Positions 52,029-60,882 of a stretch of DNA of 64,000 nt are shown here, one piece after another. Under the pieces are notes generated by a model. That model had not been told where the DNA came from, ran no database searches, and saw only the letters and a list, made by a program, of their open reading frames with translations. Position numbers and translations under genes: made by a program. This DNA is from Chondrinema litorale (GTDB taxonomy: Bacteria; Bacteroidota; Bacteroidia; Cytophagales; Flammeovirgaceae), in contig NZ_CP111043.1 of assembly GCF_026250525.1 (NCBI RefSeq), positions 4,105,001-4,169,000 of the forward strand. Direction: 5' to 3'. Position 1 is the first letter of the stretch, and every line of letters begins with the position of its first letter.

Positions 52029-53423
52029 ATGGATTTTTTGAGAAGGCAATTTTTTATTTTCAGCTTTATTTTTTTTGTATTTTCGTGTAGTGATGAGGAT
52101 TACCTGCCACAGCACTATCTTGTTTCAGATTTAAATCTTAAAGAATATTCTTTTTCTGATGAAGCTGAGATGAATGAGTTAAGAAGTATCATCTTTGATG
52201 AACTTGCAAGAAACATTACTAGTGAGCATTATCTATTGATTCAAAATCTACCTTCGCTTGCTGTAACCGCTGGCAGCAAAAATGCTGATGAAATTGCTTT
52301 AGATCAATACAATTGGTCAGCTGATAATTATTCTTTCCAAGTGGTATGGGAAGATATGTATAAGGCAATATCACATCTTAATAGCATTATAGAAAGTCTG
52401 GATTATAAAAGTGTAAAACAGTATGCCTTTGCTAGGCAGTTGTACTTAGAAGCCTGTTATTTAAGAGCATTTTATTATTTCGAGTTAGCAGTGATGTATG
52501 GTAACGTGCCAGTATTAAATGAAAAAATTAATAGTAAATCAGATTTTGAGAATGTTAATGTGGTAAGTGTAGATAATCAAGACTATCTATGGGAAACTAT
52601 TTTTAGTGATTTAAACCATGCTCTAGAATTAAAAGAAGGATCTGTTTCGGCTAGTACAACACAATACAAAGTATCAGGTCATTGGGCTGTAAAAGCATTA
52701 TTAGGTAAGGTTTATTTATACCGATCTTCCAAAGGAATCGCCGATGAATGGCAGTTAGCTTTTAAACAGTTTAATGACATTATAAATAGTGGTAAGTTTA
52801 TTTTGGAAAAAAACTATGCGAATTTATTTGAGGAAAATTTAGCCGTTGGTGTTGAGGCCATTGTAAAAACAAGTTACTATTTAGAGTTAACAAAGAAAAG
52901 CGATCTGGGAGCTGTATTTGTAATTCCTTCAAATGAATTTATTTCTATGTTAGGTGATGTTGATAGTAGGAAAAGTGCTGTACTAAGTTATGATCAAGGT
53001 AAATGGTATTATAAAAAATATAATCCGCTAATAAGCTCTACTTCAAATTCATTAATTTATGTTTCTAGGTTGGCAGATGTATGGTTGATGCAGTCTGAAT
53101 GCTTAAATCATATTTCGTCTCAAGATAGATCAAGATTAACAGGTATTAATCTTGTAAGAGAAAGAAGTGGACAATCTCCATTAGAAAAAAATACTTTAAC
53201 TTCCACTGAATTTGTAGAGCTACTACAAATTGAAAAGGAGAAAGAGTTTGTATTAGAAGCAAGAAGCCTGTTTGATTATAGAAGGTGGGGAGCAGACTTT
53301 ATACAAAAGCAATTTCCTGAGTTAACCATATCTGAAAAACACTTGCTTTTTCCCATTCCAGAAACAGTCTTACAAGACGAATTCTTCTCAAAGTGGAATC
53401 TTAAGCAAAACAAAGGTTACTAA
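52029..53423 (+). CDS. orphan SusD/RagB-family lipoprotein
   Basis: This 464-residue lipoprotein has lipobox FVFSC (Cys about residue 20) followed by SDEDY, a surface-export-like acidic stretch. The body matches RagB/SusD: VVWEDMYKAISHLNSIIESL, LYLEACYLRAFYYFELAVMYGNVP (the helical TPR region), ALLGKVYLYRS, and the C-terminal KEFVLEARSLFDYRRWG with LFPIPETVL. These bind glycans or other ligands at the surface for a SusC channel. No SusC is adjacent: upstream is the divergent repeat protein and downstream a tRNA and peptidase. The partner may lie elsewhere, or the protein may work with the giant repeat protein. Confidence 0.88.
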   Translation: MDFLRRQFFIFSFIFFVFSCSDEDYLPQHYLVSDLNLKEYSFSDEAEMNELRSIIFDELARNITSEHYLLIQNLPSLAVTAGSKNADEIALDQYNWSADNYSFQVVWEDMYKAISHLNSIIESLDYKSVKQYAFARQLYLEACYLRAFYYFELAVMYGNVPVLNEKINSKSDFENVNVVSVDNQDYLWETIFSDLNHALELKEGSVSASTTQYKVSGHWAVKALLGKVYLYRSSKGIADEWQLAFKQFNDIINSGKFILEKNYANLFEENLAVGVEAIVKTSYYLELTKKSDLGAVFVIPSNEFISMLGDVDSRKSAVLSYDQGKWYYKKYNPLISSTSNSLIYVSRLADVWLMQSECLNHISSQDRSRLTGINLVRERSGQSPLEKNTLTSTEFVELLQIEKEKEFVLEARSLFDYRRWGADFIQKQFPELTISEKHLLFPIPETVLQDEFFSKWNLKQNKGY

Positions 53424-53425
53424 AT

Positions 53426-53458
53426 AAAAAATCCCTTTCAAAGCGAAAGGGATTTTTT
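53426..53458. terminator. bidirectional terminator shared by the susD-like gene and tRNA-Ala
   Basis: ATCCCTTTC (53431-53439) pairs with GAAAGGGAT (53445-53453) around loop AAAGC, with five A before and six T from 53453. It ends the susD-like transcript on the plus strand and the tRNA transcript on the minus strand. Confidence 0.92.
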
Positions 53459-53459
53459 G

Positions 53460-53533
<74 letters not shown>

Positions 53534-53544
53534 ATAACTTTATG

Positions 53545-53574
53545 CAAATATATGCATAAACATTAAATCAACAA
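53545..53574 (-). promoter_or_regulatory. promoter of tRNA-Ala
   Basis: On the minus strand TTG (53574-53572) is followed after exactly 19 bases by TATATTTG (53552-53545), a perfect match to the Bacteroidetes -33 TTG / -7 TAnnTTTG promoter. Transcription would start a few bases before the mature tRNA 5' end. Confidence 0.75.
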
Positions 53575-53680
53575 TTTTCTTTAAAAATTTGACATTGAAT
53601 GAAAATTTGGATGTGGAGCCTTTATATTTATGAATATATAAATTTTGTAAGAATAAGTTTTACTAAATTAACTAGCAATT

Positions 53681-55036
53681 ATGAAGACAATTTTACTGTT
53701 TGGTCTACTCTGGTTATACATTACTACATCAATCAATGCTCAAGAAATTATTAATAGGGATGCTGAAATAGCTAAAATGGTTTCTGAAATCTCGGCAGAG
53801 AATATTGAAGCCAATGTGAGAAAACTAGTAACTTTTGGTACCAGACATACTTTAAGTGATACAAAAAGCAAGGATAAAGGTGTTGGTGCTGCAAGAATAT
53901 GGGTGAAAAGTCAGTTTGATCTTTATGCCGAAGAATCTGGTGGAAGATTTACCGCAGAAATTGATGAATATACCATTGAGGCTGATGGTAGAAGAATTCC
54001 AGAAGAAGCTTTATCAGCCAACGTAGTTGGGGTTTTAAAAGGTACTAATCCCGACGATGACCGAGTGTTTTTAATTACAGGGCATTTGGACTCGCGAGCT
54101 ACAGATGTAATGGATACAGAAATAGACGCGCCAGGTGCGAATGATGATGGTTCTGGTGTGGCAGTTGTAATGGAATTAGCCAGAATTATGAGTAAAAGAG
54201 AGTTTCCTTCAACAATTATATTTATGGCGGTAACAGGTGAGGAGCAAGGCTTATATGGAGCTGGTTACATGGCAGATAAGTTATTGGCAGATAGTACAAA
54301 CTTAGTTGCTGTAGTTAATAACGATATGGTAGGAAATAGCACTTCTAGTGGAACAAATTTGCTAGATAATACGCAAGTGAGAGTTTTTAGTGAGGGTGTG
54401 CCTGCATTTGAAACAGAAGAAATGGAGCGAATGAGAAGATATACAAGTGCAGAAAACGATAGTAAATCTCGACAATTGGCAAGATATATTAAAGAAGTGG
54501 GAGAAAGATATGTAGATCAGCTGGAAGTAAAATTGGTTTATAGAAATGACCGATTTTTGCGCGGAGGAGATCATACACCTTTTGCCAGAAAAGGATTTAC
54601 AGCAGTTCGTATGTGTGAGATGAATGAAAATTATTATCATCAACACCAAACTGTAAGAAAAGAAGATGGCATACAGTATGGCGATTTACCAGAGTTTATG
54701 GATTTTGAATATGCCAGAAAAAATGCTGGAGTAAATTTGGCAACACTGGCTAACTTAGCTTGGGCACCAGCTTCACCAGAAAATGTAGGGGTAGATGTTT
54801 CTGGTTTAAGTAATAGCACAAGACTAGTTTGGGACGATCCTCAAATAGGTAAGAAACCTAAAGGATATTATGTTTTGATGCGTGAAACATATCAGCCTTT
54901 GTGGGAGAAGAAATTTTATGTTGAAGGTAACGAAGCTGTTATACCTTACTCAAAAGACAATTACTTTTTTGCGGTTCAAGCAGTAGATGAAGAAGGGCAT
55001 GAAAGTTTAGCTATTTTTCCAGTTCCCAAAAGGTGA
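53681..55036 (+). CDS. secreted M28-family metallopeptidase (aminopeptidase)
   Basis: The 451-residue protein has a signal peptide (ILLFGLLWLYITTSINAQ). The zinc ligands of M28 follow in order: His in TGHLDSR, bridging Asp in GANDDGSG, the catalytic Glu with the ligand Glu in TGEEQGL, Asp in NNDMVGN, and a late His in YYHQHQT. The C-terminal 90 residues look like a fibronectin-type domain (LVWDDPQIGKKPKGYYVLMR). It should clip amino-terminal residues from peptides in the periplasm or outside. It is monocistronic, with the J-domain gene 38 bases downstream. Confidence 0.93.
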   Translation: MKTILLFGLLWLYITTSINAQEIINRDAEIAKMVSEISAENIEANVRKLVTFGTRHTLSDTKSKDKGVGAARIWVKSQFDLYAEESGGRFTAEIDEYTIEADGRRIPEEALSANVVGVLKGTNPDDDRVFLITGHLDSRATDVMDTEIDAPGANDDGSGVAVVMELARIMSKREFPSTIIFMAVTGEEQGLYGAGYMADKLLADSTNLVAVVNNDMVGNSTSSGTNLLDNTQVRVFSEGVPAFETEEMERMRRYTSAENDSKSRQLARYIKEVGERYVDQLEVKLVYRNDRFLRGGDHTPFARKGFTAVRMCEMNENYYHQHQTVRKEDGIQYGDLPEFMDFEYARKNAGVNLATLANLAWAPASPENVGVDVSGLSNSTRLVWDDPQIGKKPKGYYVLMRETYQPLWEKKFYVEGNEAVIPYSKDNYFFAVQAVDEEGHESLAIFPVPKR

Positions 55037-55074
55037 TTTATAAATACAAAGAGAATATTTAAATTATTTTTTAA

Positions 55075-56145
55075 TTGGTTGATTATTATAAAGTTCTTTT
55101 AATTCCTCCAACAGCAAGCACTACTGAGATCAAAGCCAGTTTTAAGAAGCTGGCTTTGCAGTATCATCCTGATAGGAATCCAAATAATTTGCAGGCTGAG
55201 GAAAAGTTTAAAGAAATAAATGAAGCTTATCAGGTTTTGTCTGACCCTGATAAAAGAGCAACGTATGATTTTCTATTAAGATATGGATTTCAGTTACAGC
55301 AAGAGCAGGAAGCTCAACAAAGCCAAAGAAGACCTAGAACATACTATAAAGGTAAAAAAGTAAGGCCGGAAGCTAGAAAAGTAAGATTTCTTTATTTCTA
55401 CATTTTTGCTGGCTTTACAGTGTTCATTGTATTAGGTTTTTTCTTCTTCTCATTTATGGAGACGCAAGCTGCCAGAACGATGTTGAGTAAAGCAAAAGAG
55501 CATTATTATATCAACCATAATTCTTTTTATGCCTTAAAATTTCTAGAAGGAGCTGTTACAAAAGACGAGGGGCTTTCAGAAGCTTATTATTTAACTGGTA
55601 AAATCTTGTTTAATGAAGGTCAGAACAATATAGAAAGCTTATATAATTTAGATAAAGCTATTTATACTGCTAATAATTTAGAAGATAGTGTAGGGAATTA
55701 TTATTTGTTGAGAGGAAAAGTGAATATGGCTTTACATAAAACTGATAATGCTGTTTCTGACTTTAAAGAAGCATTTAATTTGTTACCAGATAATTCTGAA
55801 CTACAAAGAAAGCTAGCTGAACTATACTTGTATAAACTTCAAAACTTTGATGAAGCACTTATGTATTATGATAAGCTATTAAATAAAGCTCCTAAAGATT
55901 ATGATGCTTTGGTTGGGAAAGGAGTTTGTCTACAGAAAAAAAGAGAGTATCAAAAATCATTATCCTTTTTGGAAGAGGCAAAAAATGAAAAACAAAGCAA
56001 TGGCGAGGCACTTTATTATTTAGGCTGGCATGCTTTAAACTTCAAAAGTGATAGTATAGAAGCTTGCAATTACTGGAATGAAGCAAAAGTTAAAGGTGTA
56101 CGACAAGCTGAAGTACTTATAGAGAAATACTGCTCAGGAATTTGA
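55075..56145 (+). CDS. membrane-anchored J-domain protein with TPR repeats
   Basis: This 356-residue protein starts at a TTG at 55075; a TAA directly precedes it, so no earlier start is possible. Residues 1-65 are a J domain (VDYYKVLLIPPTAST, LALQYHPDRNP with the HPD motif). A basic stretch and one membrane helix (FLYFYIFAGFTVFIVLGFFFF, about 103-125) follow, then TPR-like helices (150-350). The HPD loop should stimulate a DnaK at the membrane from the cytoplasmic side. The TPRs would be periplasmic, an odd layout for a co-chaperone. It overlaps the converging DUF4349 gene by 12 bases. Confidence 0.9.
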   Translation: MVDYYKVLLIPPTASTTEIKASFKKLALQYHPDRNPNNLQAEEKFKEINEAYQVLSDPDKRATYDFLLRYGFQLQQEQEAQQSQRRPRTYYKGKKVRPEARKVRFLYFYIFAGFTVFIVLGFFFFSFMETQAARTMLSKAKEHYYINHNSFYALKFLEGAVTKDEGLSEAYYLTGKILFNEGQNNIESLYNLDKAIYTANNLEDSVGNYYLLRGKVNMALHKTDNAVSDFKEAFNLLPDNSELQRKLAELYLYKLQNFDEALMYYDKLLNKAPKDYDALVGKGVCLQKKREYQKSLSFLEEAKNEKQSNGEALYYLGWHALNFKSDSIEACNYWNEAKVKGVRQAEVLIEKYCSGI

Positions 56146-57009
56146 TAGCGTTTTCTTTTTTCGACGTCTTTTTATCAAAGCTTTTATTATGTAGAAAGCA
56201 ATAATAGCTAGGATTATAAAAGGCCATATATAACTTAAAGAGACTATAAAATCGAGAAAAATATCCCATCCGCTGTTTAGGCCTTTTCCAATTCTAGATA
56301 AGAACCCCGGAGTAATGGCTGTATTTTCTTGCTCAATGGTTTGGTAAAAACTTAATCGGATTGTACTTAATGAAACTTGATTACTTAAATATCTGAGTCT
56401 ACCTTCAGTGGCATCTATTTCTTCTCTAATTTCTCCTAACTTCTTTTCAACTTCAAGTATTTCTTCTATACTTTTTGCTTGTTTTAGTATTTCTAAATAC
56501 CTCTCTTCAATTTTCTTTTTGGCATTTAGTCTGGCAGAAATGTCTACAAATTCTTCAGTTACATCTTGTGTGTTAATTTGTTTTGAGTTTACAAAATCAG
56601 CATAAGAAACTAAAGATTCTACCAAGCCTTCAAACTTCTTGTTTTCTACTCTAATTACTAGGTTATAAGAAACTTGATAGCTATAATTTTCTTGATTACT
56701 TGTAAATATAACTGCGTTACTATCAGCGACTAATTTTTTTACTTTCTCATAACATGCCTCAATATCAATCACTTGATATCTGATGTCTGCTGTTTTGATT
56801 AACTTTTTTTCTTGGGGTGAGGGAGATTGGTTTTGCTCTTGTTTATTAGATATTGATCTGGCAAATTCAGCATCGTCGTAACTTTCATCTTCAAAAGCAA
56901 GAGCGCTTTCAGCTACTTTAGCTTCTGTACTAAAAGTTTCCTGCCTGCTTTGTTCAAGCTGGCAGGAAACTAAAATTGATAATAAAAATATTATATAAGT
57001 TTTTCTCAT
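56134..57009 (-). CDS. DUF4349 lipoprotein/membrane protein
   Basis: The 291-residue protein has lipobox LLSILVSC (Cys about residue 16), an acidic linker, then DUF4349 (about 65-260): IKTADIRYQV, VSYNLVIRVENKKFEGLVESL, the coiled coil IEEILEVEKKLGEIREEIDATEGRLRYL, and a C-terminal membrane helix (YIWPFIILAIIAFYIIKAL) with a basic RRRKKK tail. DUF4349 proteins are thought to act in the cell envelope; the function is not established. Both ends look membrane-attached, so it may span the periplasm. It is last in a minus-strand operon with a 72-aa protein, a TPR anti-sigma-like protein and an ECF sigma factor. Confidence 0.88.
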   Translation of the reverse strand: MRKTYIIFLLSILVSCQLEQSRQETFSTEAKVAESALAFEDESYDDAEFARSISNKQEQNQSPSPQEKKLIKTADIRYQVIDIEACYEKVKKLVADSNAVIFTSNQENYSYQVSYNLVIRVENKKFEGLVESLVSYADFVNSKQINTQDVTEEFVDISARLNAKKKIEERYLEILKQAKSIEEILEVEKKLGEIREEIDATEGRLRYLSNQVSLSTIRLSFYQTIEQENTAITPGFLSRIGKGLNSGWDIFLDFIVSLSYIWPFIILAIIAFYIIKALIKRRRKKKTLSNS

Positions 57010-57227
57010 TACATCAAAGCAGATACAATTGTTTCAATTGTATAAGTAGCGCCAGCAGCTGTAACAGCGGCATAAGCGGCGGTTTCAATTGGTTTTAATC
57101 TTTCATCTTCTACATCTTGAAGAAGTTTAAAAGAGCTTTCTTTAGGAAAAGTTTGTTTGCTGCCATCAGTAAATTCTAGAATGATTTCACTCGCATTATT
57201 GGATACTTTTCTGACAATTTTAGACAT
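57009..57227 (-). CDS. small protein of unknown function (72 aa)
   Basis: The small protein begins with SKIVRKVSNNASEIILEFTDGSKQTFPK, which looks like a two-stranded beta sheet, and ends in an Ala-rich helix (IETAAYAAVTAAGATYTIETIV) that could be amphipathic or membrane-associated. Its stop overlaps the DUF4349 start (TAATG), so the two are translationally coupled. It lies 71 bases after the anti-sigma-like gene. No family is recognised. Confidence 0.7.
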   Translation of the reverse strand: MSKIVRKVSNNASEIILEFTDGSKQTFPKESSFKLLQDVEDERLKPIETAAYAAVTAAGATYTIETIVSALM

Positions 57228-57298
57228 GAGATTAGTTTTATAGTTAGAGTTAAAAATGGTATTTTAATATACATAAAAAAAGTGCATAAAACATCAGT

Positions 57299-58207
57299 CT
57301 AGTAAATTCCCCATTTAATCTCCTCTAAAGCTCTTATGGCTTTGTCTTTATAAGAATCAGAAATATTTTCCTGCATATCTTCAAAAACTTCTTGTGCTTT
57401 GTTTAAGTCGCCATTTTTAAGAAAAGCCAAGCCCAAATACCACTTAGTTTTTGATAGATAATCGTGATTATAATCTGATATTTCTAAAAAGGTATCTATG
57501 GCTTTTTGAGGATTGTTATTCGCCAAATAAGCATTTCCTAAATAGAATATCAGTTTTGCATCTTTCTCTTTGTCTTCTTTTCTAGCTTCTTCAAACAATT
57601 TAATTGCCACTTCATAATTCCTTTCCTGGTACTCCAAATAAGCTTGTTGTATCTTATCTGCAGTTACTTGAGGTATACTTGACCGATTCAACTCTATATC
57701 TTCCGGATTCTCTCTAATAAATGGATAAGCACCTTGTCCAATTTCATTGTAAGCTAATTGGAAAGCTACTTCCGGCTCAGAGGTTTGGAAAAATACAAAC
57801 GTTAATGCTATTAGTATTACTATGCTTGCAGCAATACTGTATAGAAAAAATTTGGATTGAAATGGTGCTTCAGAGTTATTCTCATTTTTACTACTTACAT
57901 GTAGTGGTGAAGCAGGTTGTTTTTCAGAAACGAATACACCAAAATCTTTTTCTAAGTCAAATTCCGATGCTGGTAAATTATTCTCATCAAACTTATCTAA
58001 GTCGTTAGAATAGCTTAATAATTCTCTTCTAAGCTGATTTCTGGAAGTATATTTAATTCCAGGAATTATCCACTTTAAATCTTCGAACAATTTGGCAAAA
58101 TCGGGATTGTCGTTAATTTTTTGTCTAAAGTTGGCTGTTTCTTCTTCAGACAATCGATTGTCTAGGTAGTTTTCGATTAATTCAATATCTCTTAGTTCAT
58201 TCTCCAT
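57299..58207 (-). CDS. anti-sigma-factor-like membrane protein with TPR C-terminus
   Basis: I choose the ATG at 58207 (302 residues) over a TTG at 58216. The N-terminus ELIENYLDNRLSEEETANFRQ is typical of the cytoplasmic part of anti-sigma factors in Bacteroidetes. A single membrane helix follows (FFLYSIAASIVILIALTFVFF, about 120-140). The rest is outside the membrane and contains TPR-like repeats (AYLEYQERNYEVAIKLFEEA, LIFYLGNAYLANNNPQKAIDTF). The sigma gene ends just upstream. It probably holds the ECF sigma and senses envelope state; the sensing part is inference. Confidence 0.85.
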   Translation of the reverse strand: MENELRDIELIENYLDNRLSEEETANFRQKINDNPDFAKLFEDLKWIIPGIKYTSRNQLRRELLSYSNDLDKFDENNLPASEFDLEKDFGVFVSEKQPASPLHVSSKNENNSEAPFQSKFFLYSIAASIVILIALTFVFFQTSEPEVAFQLAYNEIGQGAYPFIRENPEDIELNRSSIPQVTADKIQQAYLEYQERNYEVAIKLFEEARKEDKEKDAKLIFYLGNAYLANNNPQKAIDTFLEISDYNHDYLSKTKWYLGLAFLKNGDLNKAQEVFEDMQENISDSYKDKAIRALEEIKWGIY

Positions 58208-58217
58208 TGGTAACAAT

Positions 58218-58775
58218 TCAATTGACTAACAATTTTCTAAGTCTTTTCATACACTTAGCTTTTTGGTTTTTGGCTACGTCAGCCGTATTATAGCCTAATC
58301 TTTCTGCTATTTCAATCATCCTACACTTATGGTAATAATATAGCTCTAGTAGGGTTTTACAGGGGTTTCCCATTTTAACCATACACGCTTCTACTTGTTT
58401 CAGTTTATCTTCAAACTCTAGTTCTTCATCGTCTAGAATTTCAAAGGTTTCACTTTCATTCTTTTTAATTTCAACCTGAATATCGTTAAAGCGACTACTC
58501 TTTTTTACAAAGGCAAGTGTTTTATTGATACCAATTTGAAAGAAATAGGTTTTTAAAGTGCTAGTAAGATTTTCCTTTGTTAGTTTTCCTTTAGTGATAT
58601 TTTCATATAGACTCACCATAGCGTCGTTAAAAATATCTTCTGCATCGTCATATTTTAATTTTGGAAATTTCCTAATAATTAGCCCGATGAATTCATGATG
58701 ATACTGGTTATATATGTTTTTTAAAACCTTAGTATCCCCACCACTCATCTTCTCTACGATCATAATGTCATCCAT
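58218..58775 (-). CDS. ECF-type RNA polymerase sigma factor
   Basis: The 185 residues match an ECF sigma factor. Region 2 lies at about 20-85 (YNQYHHEFIGLIIRKFPKLKYDDAEDIFNDAMVSLYENI). Region 4 follows at about 125-180, with a helix-turn-helix (CRMIEIAERLGYNTADVAKNQKAKCMKRLRK). The gene starts the operon that continues with the TPR anti-sigma-like protein, and its product should drive envelope-response genes in the cytoplasm when freed. Region 4's LLELYYYHKCRMIEIA is the usual core. Confidence 0.92.
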   Translation of the reverse strand: MDDIMIVEKMSGGDTKVLKNIYNQYHHEFIGLIIRKFPKLKYDDAEDIFNDAMVSLYENITKGKLTKENLTSTLKTYFFQIGINKTLAFVKKSSRFNDIQVEIKKNESETFEILDDEELEFEDKLKQVEACMVKMGNPCKTLLELYYYHKCRMIEIAERLGYNTADVAKNQKAKCMKRLRKLLVN

Positions 58776-59110
58776 TACTACTTTTAATTGAGATTGTTAT
58801 TTAAAGTAACCTTGTTCAGAAGAATAATTTAAAAAAATTATGAGCCAATTTAGGAAAAAATGCCCAATTCAAGCTGCCAGAGAAGTAAAAATTATTCTTT
58901 TTACTATCTTCAAAAGAAGATAATGTATAAGTCTTAATTGAGTTATTTTTATTAGAATTGAAAGCTGAGAATTAAGTTGCATAAAAAACGGCTATACAAT
59001 TCTTTATAAGTATAAAAAGAAATTAACTTTGCTTTATTTTTTAAGAAAATGCAGATTATTATTTCATAATATATCTTTGCGGTACTTTTTTATAAATAAA
59101 AACTCCAATA
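58776..59110. other. intergenic region between sigma operon and glnS
   Basis: 335 bases between divergent genes. I find no coding frame. It holds the likely glnS -7 element (59072-59079) and an earlier sequence TAACTTTG (59024-59031) that also matches the -7 consensus but has no -33. The sigma operon promoter should lie in the left half; nothing convincing is seen. Confidence 0.6.
59072..59079 (+). promoter_or_regulatory. -7 element of the glnS promoter
   Basis: TATCTTTG matches TAnnTTTG exactly and is followed by C, 31 bases before the glnS ATG. The expected -33 TTG is not present at 19-21 bases upstream (ATG is at 59049-59051), so the match is half supported. Confidence 0.45.
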
Positions 59111-60790
59111 ATGGGAAATGTTGAAGAAAGGCAATCATTAAACTTCATTGAAAGTATAATTGAGAAGGATATAAGTGAAAAGAAAAATGAGGCAAGAGTG
59201 CATACAAGGTTTCCTCCGGAACCTAATGGTTACCTTCATATAGGGCATGCGAAATCTATTTGCCTTAATTTCGGACTGGCACAGAAATATGATGGTTTGT
59301 GTAATTTAAGATTTGATGACACTAACCCAGAAAAAGAAAATGACGAGTATGTAAACTCTATAAAGAAAGATGTAAAGTGGCTCGGCTTCAGTTGGGATGA
59401 AAGAGAGTTTTTTGCATCAGATTATTTTCAGCAGCTATACGACTTTGCTGTAGCATTAATTAAGCAAGGAAAAGCTTATGTAGATGATTCTACTCCTGAT
59501 GAAATTAATGCAATGCGTGGGTCTACTACAGAGCCAGGTAAAGAGAGTCCATATAGAAATAGGAGTGTAGAGGAGAACCTCGACCTATTTGCCAAAATGA
59601 AAGATGGTGAATTTGAAAGTGGTTCTAGAATATTGAGAGCTAAAATAGATATGGCTTCTCCTAATATCCATTTAAGAGACCCGGCACTTTATAGAATTAA
59701 AAAGGTACATCACCACCGTACAGGCGACGCTTGGAACATATATCCGATGTATGATTGGGCTCATGGACTCTCTGATTCTATAGAAGGAATTACTCATTCT
59801 ATTTGTACATTGGAATTTGAAGTTCACAGACCTCTTTATGATTGGTTATTAGATCAACTAAATGTATTCCACCCACAACAAATTGAGTTTGCGAGACTTA
59901 ATTTAACTTTTACAGTTTTAAGTAAGAGAAAACTTCTTCAGTTAGTTACTGAGAATCATGTAAATGGTTGGGATGACCCTAGAATGCCTACTATCTCAGG
60001 ATTAAGAAGAAGAGGTTATACACCTACATCTTTAAGGAATTTTGCGACTAGGATAGGAGTGGCAAAAAGAGACGGAATTGTTGATGTAGCTGTACTTGAG
60101 CATAGTGTACGAGAAGATTTGAATAAATATGCTAACAGAGTAATGTGTGTAACAGATCCTCTTAAGATTACAATTACAAACTACCCTGAAGGTCAAACGG
60201 AGATTTTAAAAGCTATTAATAATCCAGAAGACCCTGACGCAGGAACCAGAGAAATACCTTTTTCAAAAGAGATTTTTATTGAGAAAGATGACTTTATGGA
60301 AAATCCTCCTAAAAAATTCTTTAGGCTAAGTCCGGGTAAAGAAGTAAGGTTAAAATATGCTTATATTATTAAATGTGAGGAGGTAGTTAAGGATGAAAAC
60401 GGCGAGGTAGTAGAATTACTTTGTACTTATGATCCAGAAACAAAGAGTGGTTCAGATACAACAGGTAAAAAAGTAAAAGGTACTTTACACTGGGCGTCTG
60501 CTGAGCATGCTTTAAAAATAGAAGTAAGGGAATACGACAGATTATTTACTGTAGAAGATCCTTCTGGAGATAAGGAGAAAGACTTTAAAGAGTTTATTAA
60601 TCCAGATTCTTTAGTAGTTATTTCTGATGCGCTAATAGAGCCTTCTGTTAAAAATGCTCAAGTAGAAAAGAATTATCAGTTTGAGAGAAAGGGTTATTTC
60701 TGTGTGGACAGAGAATCTGATGAAAACAAATTGGTATTTAACAGAACAGTAACTCTTAGAGATACTTGGGCTAAGTTAAATAAGAAATAA
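59111..60790 (+). CDS. glnS: glutaminyl-tRNA synthetase
   Basis: The 559 residues match GlnRS. The HIGH motif is seen in RFPPEPNGYLHIGHAKSI, the KMSKS counterpart in LSKRKLL, and the linker has DWAHGLSDSIEGITHSICTLEF. The C-terminal part has the two beta-barrel anticodon-binding domains (ending NRTVTLRDTW). It charges tRNA-Gln directly, so the organism does not rely only on the GatCAB route. A transposon insertion lies 14-16 bases after the stop, before the terminator that once followed. Confidence 0.97.
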   Translation: MGNVEERQSLNFIESIIEKDISEKKNEARVHTRFPPEPNGYLHIGHAKSICLNFGLAQKYDGLCNLRFDDTNPEKENDEYVNSIKKDVKWLGFSWDEREFFASDYFQQLYDFAVALIKQGKAYVDDSTPDEINAMRGSTTEPGKESPYRNRSVEENLDLFAKMKDGEFESGSRILRAKIDMASPNIHLRDPALYRIKKVHHHRTGDAWNIYPMYDWAHGLSDSIEGITHSICTLEFEVHRPLYDWLLDQLNVFHPQQIEFARLNLTFTVLSKRKLLQLVTENHVNGWDDPRMPTISGLRRRGYTPTSLRNFATRIGVAKRDGIVDVAVLEHSVREDLNKYANRVMCVTDPLKITITNYPEGQTEILKAINNPEDPDAGTREIPFSKEIFIEKDDFMENPPKKFFRLSPGKEVRLKYAYIIKCEEVVKDENGEVVELLCTYDPETKSGSDTTGKKVKGTLHWASAEHALKIEVREYDRLFTVEDPSGDKEKDFKEFINPDSLVVISDALIEPSVKNAQVEKNYQFERKGYFCVDRESDENKLVFNRTVTLRDTWAKLNKK

Positions 60791-60798
60791 GTTTTAAT

Positions 60799-60806
60799 AA
60801 TACAAA
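60799..60806. repeat. left copy of the IS target-site duplication
   Basis: AATACAAA here is repeated at 61821-61828 right after the element. Eight bases is the duplication length usual for IS1595-family transposition. The exact boundary is uncertain by two bases because the flank ends in A. Confidence 0.7.
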
Positions 60807-60831
60807 ATGATTATCCGTAAAGCTACCACAA
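60805..60831 (+). repeat. left terminal inverted repeat of the IS1595 element
   Basis: 27 bases, 23 of them matching the reverse complement of the right end; the mismatches are the four bases at 60820-60823. Confidence 0.85.
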
Positions 60832-60882
60832 AGTAAATAGGGTATGGTCTGCGCTTCGAAATTAGCTCAAAAACAGGTCATT

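Noticed and set aside
59024..59031. TAACTTTG as the main glnS promoter -7 box
   Set aside because: It matches the consensus but has no -33 TTG at the right distance and is farther from the start than TATCTTTG at 59072.
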